From a virus: a stretch of 29,819 bases of DNA. A model generated the notes under the pieces. The model did not search any database and was not told the origin of the DNA. It worked only from the letters and a program-made list of their open reading frames with translations. The position numbers and the translations under genes are program-made. The stretch is from positions 1 through 29,819 of the IMG/VR virus record IMGVR_UViG_3300044911_000285. One strand, 5' to 3'. This document shows positions 21,013-28,798 of this stretch, piece after piece (the stretch's first letter is position 1; every line of letters begins with the position of its first letter).

Positions 21013-21888
21013 ATGATATGGCAAGACTATAAAAAACTTTATTGGAACGCTTTAAAACAATACTCCCCTAAATTTGAGAAGGAGTTACAAAGGCAAGTAG
21101 ATACCTACTGCAATACGTTAGACTATAACGCTATTAGTAGTAAGGCCATTAAGAAGACTATTCAAAAATTGCATTTAGCTTTAGGTACTAAAATGGCGGG
21201 TATTGCTTATAAAAATGTAAATAAAAGCGTTAAGTCTACTACCGGACCTAAAGAGGTTAAGTCGGCTTTAACGGATCTATGGTCTTACACTATCTTAACC
21301 TACCTAGAACAAAAGGGATTAGAGGAGTTAGCTGAGGGAATAACCGACACTACAAAAGAACAAATAAGACGATTCTTAATACAAGCGCAAGAACAAAACT
21401 TAACTATTAACGAAACTATTAAACTGTTAAGAGTTAGCGACCTTACCGATTATAGAGCGGCTTTAATTGCTAGGACCGAAACGGGAAGAGCGGCTAACGT
21501 TGGATCAGTAGTAGGCGCAGTCTCTACGGGATTAGTTACGGTTAAAGAGTGGATAGCTACTAGAGACGCTAGAACTCGTAGGATTCCAAGGGATCAAACG
21601 GACCACTTAAGTATGGACGGAGTACAAGTTCCAATAGACGAAACTTTTACAGTTAAAGGAATAAAATATATAGACTTAATGTTACACCCTTGCGACTCTA
21701 GCGCGCACGCCGGAAACGTTTGTAATTGCCGTTGCACTTTAGGCTATGAGGCACAAAGGGACGCTTCGGGTAATTTACAAAAGCTAGAAAATAATCCTCC
21801 GAAGGGAGACGTCGGTAGAATATGGGGGATAATAAAGAACCCGCAACAAATGGAGGTAAGGACTTTAATACGGTCCGCTCTACAATAA
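21013..21888 (+). CDS. MuF-like head morphogenesis protein
   Basis: A 291-residue protein of the Mu F / SPP1 gp7 type, a minor head protein bound to the portal. Visible motifs: LIARTETGRAANVGSVVGAV, VKEWIATRDARTR, DHLSMDGVQVPIDETF, and MLHPCDSSAHAGNVCNCRCT, with the His/Cys-rich end typical of the family. The N-terminal half is helical and divergent. No toxin or extra C-terminal effector domain is fused, unlike some MuF proteins. Its position between portal and protease is canonical. Confidence 0.88.
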   Translation: MIWQDYKKLYWNALKQYSPKFEKELQRQVDTYCNTLDYNAISSKAIKKTIQKLHLALGTKMAGIAYKNVNKSVKSTTGPKEVKSALTDLWSYTILTYLEQKGLEELAEGITDTTKEQIRRFLIQAQEQNLTINETIKLLRVSDLTDYRAALIARTETGRAANVGSVVGAVSTGLVTVKEWIATRDARTRRIPRDQTDHLSMDGVQVPIDETFTVKGIKYIDLMLHPCDSSAHAGNVCNCRCTLGYEAQRDASGNLQKLENNPPKGDVGRIWGIIKNPQQMEVRTLIRSALQ

Positions 21889-21900
21889 AAAAAAATAGTA

Positions 21901-21908
21901 TAACTTTG
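21901..21908 (+). promoter_or_regulatory. TAnnTTTG -7-like element before the prohead protease
   Basis: TAACTTTG lies 24 bases before the protease ATG, just after an A-rich stretch. No TTG -33 element is visible. It could raise transcription of the protease and capsid genes relative to the upstream head genes. Confidence 0.45.
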
Positions 21909-21932
21909 AATCAAGAATAATTTATTTAGGCT

Positions 21933-22685
21933 ATGAAAAAATACCAATTTAAAGACATAATAGCGGAGAAACAAGATTCTACTTATTCCGTTATGGACGT
22001 AGATAGCGCGCAAAGAAGAGTTAAAACAGTTTGGGCGCGTTGCGGTAATGTGGATTTAGATAACGACATTATAGTAGCGGAAGCGTTTACTAAGACTATT
22101 AGAGAACGCGGTCCAATGGGTAAAAATCTTATTTGGTCTTTAGTAGATCATTGCGCGGAAATGGACTCGGTAATAGGTAAGCCGGAGCAATTATACGTAG
22201 AGAACGATATGTTAATAGCGATCACTCCAATAGTAGATACCGAAATGGGCGAAGACGTAATTAAAATGTACGACGCGGGTTTAATTAACCAACACTCAAT
22301 AGGATTTAGTACTATTAACTCTAGCGTAGATAAGAAAGGAGTTCGAACTATTACGGAATTAAAACTATACGAAGGATCTGCGGTACTTTGGGCGGCTAAT
22401 CCGGAGACTCCGACTTTAGACGTAAAAGGCGAGGATCGTAAAAATAACCTTAACGATAGATTAGAAAAACTATTAAAGGCGTTTAAGAGTGGCCGTTTTA
22501 CGGACGAGACTTTCGCATTAATGGAAATAGAAATAAAAAGAATACAATCCGAAATATTAGAAATAGAAGTAGTTAAAGAAATCACTCTACCCGCGATTGC
22601 AGTCGAGCCGATATTAACCGAAACGAAATCTAACGAGGATTTATATAAGGCAATAAACAATTTTAATAACCTATTTAAAAAATAG
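21933..22685 (+). CDS. Prohead protease (HK97 type)
   Basis: A 250-residue serine protease that matures the procapsid. The first part matches the U35 family: VDLDNDIIVAEAFTKTIRER, the catalytic-His region WSLVDHCAEMDSVIGK with His73, and INQHSIGFS with Ser122 as the likely nucleophile. LWAANPETPTLDVK follows. The C-terminal third (from about residue 170) is helical and low in recognised motifs, and may act as a scaffold or tether. It ends five bases before the capsid gene. Confidence 0.9.
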   Translation: MKKYQFKDIIAEKQDSTYSVMDVDSAQRRVKTVWARCGNVDLDNDIIVAEAFTKTIRERGPMGKNLIWSLVDHCAEMDSVIGKPEQLYVENDMLIAITPIVDTEMGEDVIKMYDAGLINQHSIGFSTINSSVDKKGVRTITELKLYEGSAVLWAANPETPTLDVKGEDRKNNLNDRLEKLLKAFKSGRFTDETFALMEIEIKRIQSEILEIEVVKEITLPAIAVEPILTETKSNEDLYKAINNFNNLFKK

Positions 22686-22690
22686 AAAAA

Positions 22691-23785
22691 ATGGAACTAG
22701 AAAATCAAATCGGCCAAATGGCTGAAAATGTTAAGTCTATCAAAGACGATACGACTAACGCAATCGCTGACTTAAAGTCGGACATTAAAGTAACTCGCGA
22801 CGAAATGCAAAACCAAATCGACGGAGTTTTAGCCGCTCAAAAGAAAGCCGCTAAAAAAGAAGTTAAATTTATCGACGATTTAATTATCGAGAAATTAGAC
22901 GGTAGATTAGACGAAATGGAAAAATCTATGAAGTCAAACGGTAAATTTCGTATCGACTTAAGCGAAGCTAAGTCTATGACTTTATCCGCTTCATTAACCG
23001 GAGACGCGCAAGCCTCTTACGCTCCTAACGCTTCAATTTTACCAAGTCAAGCTATTAACTTCCGCGACTTGATCCCTACTGTTAGAAGTACTAGCGGTCT
23101 TTATGTATTCTACAAAGAGACTTCTACTACTAACAATATAGCGGCACAAACCGAAGGTTCTAACAAAGGCGAGAATAGTTACGCATTGAGCGAAGTAAAA
23201 GTAGTTAACGATTATATCGCGGGCTTCTCTACCTTCTCTAAGCAAATGGCTAGATCACTTCCTTTCTTAAGTACTACTTTACCTAGAATGTTAACTAGAG
23301 ATTTCTACAAGGCTGAGAACGCCGCTTTCTTTTCAACTGTAAGCGGAGCCGCTACCGGTTCTACTACAACTGCGGAGACCGTAGACTTAAAGCAATTAGT
23401 AGACTATATCGGTAATCAAAAGAGCGCAAACTTTGTAGCTTCGGTTGCTTTAGTTAGCCCCGCTCAATTAGGCCGTTTATTAAAAGAGACTATTACTGCG
23501 GGCTATTACGCCGGTAGTGGTAGCGTTATCGTTAATCCAAACGGAGGTATGACAATTTGGGGAACTCCGGTTATCGCCGCTTCTTGGGTTACTGACGACA
23601 AAGTACTTATCTTAGATAATAATTTTTGTGAGCGTGTAGAAGTAGAGGGATTAGCTATTGAGTTCTCTTATGAGAACGCTAGTAATTTCCAACAAAATAT
23701 GGTAACTGCTCGTATCGAGTGCTACGAAGACGTTAACTTAATGCAACCTACTTCGGCTATTTTTGCTGACTTAGGAAACGTATAG
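22691..23785 (+). CDS. Major capsid protein (HK97 fold)
   Basis: A 364-residue protein. Residues about 1-95 form a helical, coiled-coil delta domain (IKDDTTNAIADLKSDIKVTR and onward) that probably serves as internal scaffold and is removed by the protease. The rest matches HK97-type capsid proteins: LIPTVRSTSGLYVFY, GSNKGENSYALSEVKVVNDY, VDYIGNQKSANFVASVALVS, GGMTIWGTPVIAASWVTDDK, and a C-terminal FSYENASNFQQNMVTARIE. Codon choice is slightly richer in C-ending codons than in tail genes, as expected for a highly expressed gene. A strong terminator follows. Confidence 0.95.
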   Translation: MELENQIGQMAENVKSIKDDTTNAIADLKSDIKVTRDEMQNQIDGVLAAQKKAAKKEVKFIDDLIIEKLDGRLDEMEKSMKSNGKFRIDLSEAKSMTLSASLTGDAQASYAPNASILPSQAINFRDLIPTVRSTSGLYVFYKETSTTNNIAAQTEGSNKGENSYALSEVKVVNDYIAGFSTFSKQMARSLPFLSTTLPRMLTRDFYKAENAAFFSTVSGAATGSTTTAETVDLKQLVDYIGNQKSANFVASVALVSPAQLGRLLKETITAGYYAGSGSVIVNPNGGMTIWGTPVIAASWVTDDKVLILDNNFCERVEVEGLAIEFSYENASNFQQNMVTARIECYEDVNLMQPTSAIFADLGNV

Positions 23786-23810
23786 TTTTAATGTATAGTA
23801 AGTAAAATTT

Positions 23811-23842
23811 AGGGGTGTAGCTAAAAACTACGCCCCTTTTTT
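23811..23842 (+). terminator. Rho-independent terminator after the capsid gene
   Basis: AGGGGTGTAG (23811-23820) pairs with CTACGCCCCT (23828-23837) over ten base pairs, with one G-U, around a seven-base loop, and is followed by a run of T. It separates the highly expressed capsid gene from the connector and tail genes. Confidence 0.92.
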
Positions 23843-23860
23843 ATATAAGAAATAAATGTT

Positions 23861-23868
23861 TAAATTTG
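23861..23868 (+). promoter_or_regulatory. TAnnTTTG -7-like element before the connector genes
   Basis: TAAATTTG lies 13 bases before the ATG at 23882 and directly after the capsid terminator, the place where a new promoter for the tail genes is needed. No TTG -33 element is present, since that space is occupied by the terminator T-run. Confidence 0.55.
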
Positions 23869-23881
23869 TAAAAAAGAGGTT

Positions 23882-24418
23882 ATGTATAATTTTATAATAG
23901 ATCACTTTCTAGAGTACGACGGAGCCATAACGGAACCGGTAACGGTAGAGGAGGCTAAATTATATTGTCGTATTACTGATAACGTAGAAGATAACTTAAT
24001 AGAGGATCTTATAATCCAATCTAGGGAAGCCATAGAGAAGGTTACTAATTTAAGTTTGGTTCCTAAGATTGCTACTGTATGGTTTACTAATATGGCGGGA
24101 ATGTTTCAATTTCAATACGGGCCAATGCAAGAATTTACCGAATTATTAAACGAGGAAGGCGACGAAATAGATCCGGCTAATTATAGATTAGTAGGAGGTC
24201 AATACCCAAGTTTAGCGCGTCCATTATGGGCGCAGTTAAAAGCTACTTATTCTTGCGGTTTCCCCGAAGGCGAGGTCCCTACGGAACTTAAAATAGCTAT
24301 TTTAGATCAAGTAAGTTATGGATATGAGAATAGAGGATTAGAAGTAGACGGTATGGGTATTTGTGAAAAAACTTGGCGAGTTTGTCAGCGTTGGACTAGA
24401 ACAAGCCCAATTATATAA
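23882..24418 (+). CDS. Head-tail connector (gp6-like)
   Basis: A 178-residue protein matching the gp6-like connector family: EPVTVEEAKLYCRITDN at residues about 17-33, then EDLIIQSREAIEKVTN, and a later GFPEGEVPTELKIAILDQVS helix. It would form the ring beneath the portal. The order of connector, closure, completion and terminator proteins that follows is the standard HK97-type block. The next gene starts three bases after its stop. Confidence 0.88.
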   Translation: MYNFIIDHFLEYDGAITEPVTVEEAKLYCRITDNVEDNLIEDLIIQSREAIEKVTNLSLVPKIATVWFTNMAGMFQFQYGPMQEFTELLNEEGDEIDPANYRLVGGQYPSLARPLWAQLKATYSCGFPEGEVPTELKIAILDQVSYGYENRGLEVDGMGICEKTWRVCQRWTRTSPII

Positions 24419-24421
24419 TTT

Positions 24422-24763
24422 ATGAGAATAGGCAGAAATAAAACTAATTACGTCGACGCAAACTCTATGAATAGACAAGTGGGCCTTTTTGCGCCTACAA
24501 GGACTAGCGACGGCCAAGGAGGGTTTACTACTACGTTTACTTTACAAGAAACAGTTTGGGGCGATTTTAGGCCGCAGACGCAGAATAGAAGCCTTTTAGA
24601 GTTAGAACTTAGCTTTACTAGATTCGGTAGATTATATATTCGTTTTGGAGTTACAATAACCGACGCTTACGAAATAGAAGTCGAAGGAGAAAGGTATACG
24701 ATACACTCTATTAAAAACGTAGACGACGCGAGAAGATATTACGAAATAGAAATTTATTTTTAA
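24422..24763 (+). CDS. Head closure protein
   Basis: A 113-residue protein of the SPP1 gp16-type head closure / head-tail joining family. It contains NRQVGLFAPTRTSDGQGGF, TVWGDFRPQTQ, then RLYIRFGVTITDAYEIEVEG and YTIHSIKNVDD, the usual beta-barrel pattern. It would plug the connector after packaging. It starts three bases after the connector stop and ends one base before the tail completion gene. Confidence 0.85.
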   Translation: MRIGRNKTNYVDANSMNRQVGLFAPTRTSDGQGGFTTTFTLQETVWGDFRPQTQNRSLLELELSFTRFGRLYIRFGVTITDAYEIEVEGERYTIHSIKNVDDARRYYEIEIYF

Positions 24764-24764
24764 T

Positions 24765-25397
24765 ATGGCGGATAGTATTCATTTTAGCCTAACGGGAGTC
24801 GATAGCCTAATAAAAAAGGTAGAGGCTTTATCCGAAAAGGTGCAAGACGAAATAGCCCTAAGTATTAGGGAGTCCGCCCTTAAGATACAAAAGGACGCAA
24901 AGAGAAACGCGCCCGTAGATATGGGTACTTTAAGGAACTCTATATTTATAGACTTTGACTATCAAAAGAATAAGTTAACGTATAAAGTAGGGGCTAGCGC
25001 AAGTTACGCGCCTTATATTGAGTTCGGAACGGGAGGAAGTGTAAAGGTAGATCCGCAGTACGCTAACTATGCTTTACAGTTCAAAGGCAAAAGAGCGGGA
25101 GGCGGAACGTTAGACGAGTTCTTACTTGCGTTAATGGATTGGGTAAAACGTAAAGGAATAGCGGGAACGTATCAAGCTAAAACTTACGATATTAGTACTC
25201 GTAAAGCTAGTAAGATAACTCGTAAAGGAGGGAAGTCCCAACAAATGGGCGAAGACTTCGACGTAGCTTTTGCGATAATGCTTAAGATATTAAAGAAAGG
25301 AATTAATCCTCAACCTTTTTTATTACCGGCATACGACGCAGAAAAAGTTAATTTAGTAAAGAAAATAAAAAACGCTTTAAACAATGTTAAATCCTAA
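24765..25397 (+). CDS. Tail completion protein (HK97 gp10-like)
   Basis: A 210-residue protein of the HK97 gp10 family. Key motifs: ALKIQKDAKRNAPVDMGTLR followed by NSI, VGASASYAPYIEFGTG, and INPQPFLLPAYDAEK at the end. It is longer than the usual 130-150 residues because of an insert at about residues 105-165 (GTLDEFLLALMDWVKRKGIA and a Lys-rich stretch). The protein joins head and tail. It overlaps the next gene by 14 bases. Confidence 0.88.
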   Translation: MADSIHFSLTGVDSLIKKVEALSEKVQDEIALSIRESALKIQKDAKRNAPVDMGTLRNSIFIDFDYQKNKLTYKVGASASYAPYIEFGTGGSVKVDPQYANYALQFKGKRAGGGTLDEFLLALMDWVKRKGIAGTYQAKTYDISTRKASKITRKGGKSQQMGEDFDVAFAIMLKILKKGINPQPFLLPAYDAEKVNLVKKIKNALNNVKS

Positions 25398-25791
25398 TAT
25401 AGAAATAAAAAAATGGTTTTATAGCCATTTAGTTAGCGCTACAAATTTAGCGGTTTACGACGGAATAGCGCCGGAGGGAGCGGGTACTGAATATATAATA
25501 ATGACGGGCCGGACCGGTTCGCAAGATCAAGGTAAGAGCGGATTTACAAGTACTACGGTTATCGTTGTAGACATTGTTACAAAAAATGCTAACTTTGGTT
25601 ACAAAAGAGCGGAAACTATTAGCGATTTGGTTTTAAATGCTATAAACTCTAACTCTAGTGTAACTCTTCCGGCAACGTGGGGAGCCTCTAGTTTAAGCGT
25701 AGAAAGTATAAGAAACCTAGACGGAATAAATCCAATAGAAAACGTTTTTAGGGTTTTAATAACTTATAACATTACAATTACTCAAAATTAA
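25384..25791 (+). CDS. Tail terminator protein
   Basis: A 135-residue protein matching the tail terminator (gp17-like / DUF3168-like) type: an N-terminal helix in NIEIKKWFYSHLVSATNLAVY, beta strands IIMTGRTGSQDQG and VIVVDIVTKN, a helix FGYKRAETISDLVLNAIN, and a final strand VFRVLITYNITITQN. It would cap the tail tube at the head-proximal end. Its overlap with the gp10-like gene and its position before the tube gene support the call. Confidence 0.8.
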   Translation: MLNPNIEIKKWFYSHLVSATNLAVYDGIAPEGAGTEYIIMTGRTGSQDQGKSGFTSTTVIVVDIVTKNANFGYKRAETISDLVLNAINSNSSVTLPATWGASSLSVESIRNLDGINPIENVFRVLITYNITITQN

Positions 25792-25802
25792 AATAAAATA
25801 AA

Positions 25803-26252
25803 ATGGCAGAAACTAAAGTAAGCGGTAGAGATTATATCCTCTTAGCTGACATCAACAACGACGGTACGTTTAAGCCGGTAGCTTGCTTAACTACTAACTC
25901 TTTAACTTCAACGTTAGGAACTATCGACGCAACTTCTAAATGTGGCGATCAGTACACTCCTAGCCCTTCTTTTAACCAATCTTTTGAATGTGAGGGCTTC
26001 GCAATAGACGAAACGGGTACTCCTTCTAAAGATAGTTACCAACAATTATACGACGCTCACGCGGCTAAAACTTTATTCGCTATTAAAATGGGTAAAGCTA
26101 CTCCAACTGCGGGCGACGTTTATTACGGAGGTGCGGGATCTTTAGTATTTATTAGTAACTTTAACGTTAACGCGGCAGATAAAGACGACGTTAAGTTTAC
26201 GGCTACTTTTGTAGTAAGCGTTCCTCCTATTACTCAAACTGAACAAGTATAA
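25803..26252 (+). CDS. Major tail tube protein
   Basis: A 149-residue protein in the standard tail tube position, between the terminator and the chaperone. The pattern FKPVACLTTNSLTSTLGTID, SFECEGFAIDETG and AGSLVFISNFNVNAADKDDV fits the phage tail tube fold. It should build the stacked rings of the tail. Many codons end in C, in line with high expression. Compare 1108-1800, which looks like a second protein of this fold in the tail tip region. Confidence 0.82.
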   Translation: MAETKVSGRDYILLADINNDGTFKPVACLTTNSLTSTLGTIDATSKCGDQYTPSPSFNQSFECEGFAIDETGTPSKDSYQQLYDAHAAKTLFAIKMGKATPTAGDVYYGGAGSLVFISNFNVNAADKDDVKFTATFVVSVPPITQTEQV

Positions 26253-26261
26253 TAAAAAAAT

Positions 26262-26654
26262 ATGTTCGAATTAAAAGTAAAAGACAAAGTAATCCCCTTA
26301 AAATGGGGTACTTGGGCTATGTATGAATTTAGTAAAGAGAAAGGATCAATTAATGAAAGGGGCGAAAAAATCCCTTTATCTATGAATGATTACTTCAAAT
26401 TATTATCAAGTCCTAACGTAGACTTAAGTAATATTATTAGTTTTATTTCGATCGGTTATAAATCTGCTTGCGTAAGTAATAAAACGCAGATAGAATATAC
26501 CGAGACGGAGGTTTACGATTGGCTAGACGAAATAGGCGGTATTCTTGATTCTAACGGACAAGTTATGGAATATATGAAATACATAGTTTCCGAGACGGTA
26601 GTCTTATTAAGTAAGAAACAAGAAGTAAAGGAAGTAGGTAAAAAAAAAGGTTAA
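26262..26654 (+). CDS. Tail assembly chaperone, short form (G-like)
   Basis: A 130-residue protein matching the tail assembly chaperone (lambda G-like) position and shape, with an N-terminal MFELKVKDKVIPLKWGTWAM and a helical body. It ends VGKKKG and TAA at 26652-26654, just after a run of nine A. The frame one base back is closed by TAA at 26639-26641 and opens from there, so some ribosomes are expected to slip back by one base and make a longer fused chaperone. This is the standard arrangement in long-tailed phages. Confidence 0.85.
   Translation: MFELKVKDKVIPLKWGTWAMYEFSKEKGSINERGEKIPLSMNDYFKLLSSPNVDLSNIISFISIGYKSACVSNKTQIEYTETEVYDWLDEIGGILDSNGQVMEYMKYIVSETVVLLSKKQEVKEVGKKKG
26640..26648 (+). 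promoter_or_regulatory. A9 slippery site for -1 ribosomal frameshift
   Basis: Nine A in frame 0 as AAA AAA AAA, then GGT TAA. Slipping back one base continues into AGG TTA AAT AAT and the open frame to 26962. TAA at 26639-26641 closes the -1 frame just upstream, so the slip must occur in this run. Confidence 0.82.
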
Positions 26655-26962
26655 ATAATTTAACTTGGGACGAAATATTAGTAAAGGCGGCTGAATGTGG
26701 AATAAGGCCTAGCGAATTTTGGGAAATGACTTGGAAGGAGTTTTCTATTATCGTTATGGGCCAAGAACGTAAAGAACTTAACGAATGGGCTAGAACTAGA
26801 CAATTAGCCTACGTTATGTATTTAAGTAGTAGCGCCGAGAAGTCCCCTAAGCCTTTGAAATCCTTTTGGCCTATTCCGGAACTAGACGAAGACGACGAAG
26901 AGAAAGTATTTATAACCGCCGAACAGTTAAAGAGAAGTCTAAAAATGTACGGCGTAAATTAA
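26642..26962 (+). CDS. Tail assembly chaperone, frameshift extension (T-like)
   Basis: This is the second half of the frameshifted chaperone, read in the -1 frame. It has no good start of its own: an ATG at 26726 lies 84 bases in, after residues that already look conserved (LTWDEILVKAAECGIRPSEF). The pattern AAECGIRPSEFWEMTWKEF followed by a helix and LSSSAEKSPKPLKSFWPIPE is typical of the T part, which recruits the tape measure. The fused product would be 233 residues (26262-26962). It ends six bases before the tape measure. Confidence 0.82.
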   Translation, partial: KKRLNNLTWDEILVKAAECGIRPSEFWEMTWKEFSIIVMGQERKELNEWARTRQLAYVMYLSSSAEKSPKPLKSFWPIPELDEDDEEKVFITAEQLKRSLKMYGVN

Positions 26963-26968
26963 AAGGAA

Positions 26969-28798
26969 ATGGCAGAAAGTACGGGACAACCTATTTTAGA
27001 GGTCAATATAGGAGCGGATATTACCCAACTCCAAGCCTCTTTAATTGCGGCCGAAAATGAATTACGGGGATTTCAAAGCGAAATAAAGAAGACTACCGAT
27101 ACCGGTAGAATAGCCGAACTTTCTCAAAGCATAGAAACGACTAAGACTAAAATAGCCGGTTTAAATGCTGAAATAAATAAATCGCCTAAGAAATTCGGAG
27201 ACGCTACTAACGCTTTAGGTAATTTATCTAGAGTAGCGCAAGACGCCCCTTATGGGTTTATAGGTATTGCGAATAACCTTAACCCTTTACTAGAATCATT
27301 CCAACGATTATCTAAAACGGAAGGAGGAACTAAAAAGGCCCTCGGTGCTATGGCGGCCGGATTAACCGGACCGGCGGGTATTGGGATAGCTTTATCAGTA
27401 GTTTCCTCTTTAGTGGTAGCTTTTGGCGACGATATAGGAATTTTCATAGATAAGGCGACCGGAGGATCTGCGGCATTAAGAGAATACGCTAACGCTTTTA
27501 CGGGTGCAAAAAGTGCGTTTACTGACGCCTACGTAGAAGTAGAGAAAGTAAATAGCGCCTTCGAGCAATTCAATAACGGGACAATGTCCAAGAAGGACGC
27601 CCTAGATCAGTATAACAGTACTTTAGGTAAGGTTTACGGTACTACTAAGGATATAGCCGAAGCCGAGAAACTATTTATAGATAATAAAGACAATTACGTT
27701 CAAGCGGCCCTTTATAGAGCGGCCGGACAATTAGCATTAAAGAAAGCGGCGGAAGAGGCGTTTAAACAATTAGAAGCGCAAAACGCGCCGGAGAACGCAA
27801 ATAAGGTAGATTTATTTATGGGCGAAAGTTTAGGTGCTTTTGCCTTATCTAAATTAACCGGCGGTCCCGCTATTAGTGCTAGCGACATTATAGGAAGCGA
27901 AGCGATAGCAAAGAAGGCTAAGAAACAAGAAGAGGTATTTAAAAGTATATTTAAACTATTTGAAGACTTAGCTAGAGCGCAAGATAAATTAGCTACTCAC
28001 TCTAAAACATTCGGACAAGATATAACTAATATAGATCCATTAAAGGAATATTCTGCGGCGCTTAAATATGAGTTAGCCCAACAATTAATGGACTACGAGA
28101 AGTATAAAAAGAAATTTAAGGAAATAGATACTTCTTATATTCCATTCCAATATAAAGACGAACCCGTTAAGGAAAGCGAGTTTACTAAGAAGACTAGGAA
28201 GGAATTAGCAGATCCATATAAAAACAGTATTGGTAAGGTTGTAAAAGAGCGAGTAATTAATTACGATATAGAAGAGAAAAAAATAAAAGAATTAACCGAC
28301 AGTTACGAGAACTTTGCTAATATGTTATCGGGTAGCGTAACTAACGGTATTATGAGTATATTCGACGCTATGGCGGCCGGAGAAAGTCCTTTAGAGGCCC
28401 TTGCTCAAATGTTTGCTACAATAGCTAGAAACATAGCGGCGGCCGTAATTCAAGCGGCAATATTTGAGGCTATACTTACTGCGTTTCCCGAACTTAAGGC
28501 AGTATTCGCGGCGAGCGGTTCATTAATGAAAGCGTTTTCCGGAGGCCACGCAAACGGAGGAATTACTAACGGTCCTTCTATTGGTATGATCGGAGAAGGA
28601 GGAAGAGAAGCTATTATTCCTTTAGATAAATTAAATACGTTTATGCAAACCTCTTTTAGCGCGGGCGTTATGAGTGGCGGAGGAAGCGGCGGAGGAAATG
28701 GCGGACAATTTGTATTAAGAGGACAAGATTTATTAGTAGCAATTAATAGAACTCAAAAGTCTTCGGCCCTTAAAGGACAAAATATAAGTTTAATATAA
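26969..28798 (+). CDS. Tape measure protein
   Basis: A 609-residue protein. The N-terminus (residues about 12-75) is a coiled coil (QLQASLIAAENELRGFQSEI and onward). A hydrophobic stretch lies at about 127-153 (GAMAAGLTGPAGIGIALSVV), and a second hydrophobic part at about 465-520 (ALAQMFATIARNIAAAVIQ). The C-terminus has the motif GGITNGPSIGMIGEGGREAI followed by IPLDKL, common at the end of such proteins. Tape measure length sets tail length: about 0.15 nm per residue gives roughly 90 nm. Its stop overlaps the next ATG by one base. Confidence 0.92.
   Translation: MAESTGQPILEVNIGADITQLQASLIAAENELRGFQSEIKKTTDTGRIAELSQSIETTKTKIAGLNAEINKSPKKFGDATNALGNLSRVAQDAPYGFIGIANNLNPLLESFQRLSKTEGGTKKALGAMAAGLTGPAGIGIALSVVSSLVVAFGDDIGIFIDKATGGSAALREYANAFTGAKSAFTDAYVEVEKVNSAFEQFNNGTMSKKDALDQYNSTLGKVYGTTKDIAEAEKLFIDNKDNYVQAALYRAAGQLALKKAAEEAFKQLEAQNAPENANKVDLFMGESLGAFALSKLTGGPAISASDIIGSEAIAKKAKKQEEVFKSIFKLFEDLARAQDKLATHSKTFGQDITNIDPLKEYSAALKYELAQQLMDYEKYKKKFKEIDTSYIPFQYKDEPVKESEFTKKTRKELADPYKNSIGKVVKERVINYDIEEKKIKELTDSYENFANMLSGSVTNGIMSIFDAMAAGESPLEALAQMFATIARNIAAAVIQAAIFEAILTAFPELKAVFAASGSLMKAFSGGHANGGITNGPSIGMIGEGGREAIIPLDKLNTFMQTSFSAGVMSGGGSGGGNGGQFVLRGQDLLVAINRTQKSSALKGQNISLI

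Noticed and set aside
22148-22660. 170-residue open frame on the minus strand
   Set aside because: It lies wholly opposite the prohead protease and has no start context. Its open length comes from the codon bias of the gene on the + strand. The same holds for the other minus-strand frames.
26866-27060. 64-residue Arg-rich frame overlapping the T extension and tape measure
   Set aside because: Arg-rich low-complexity translation is what an out-of-frame reading of acidic codons gives. It overlaps two well supported genes.
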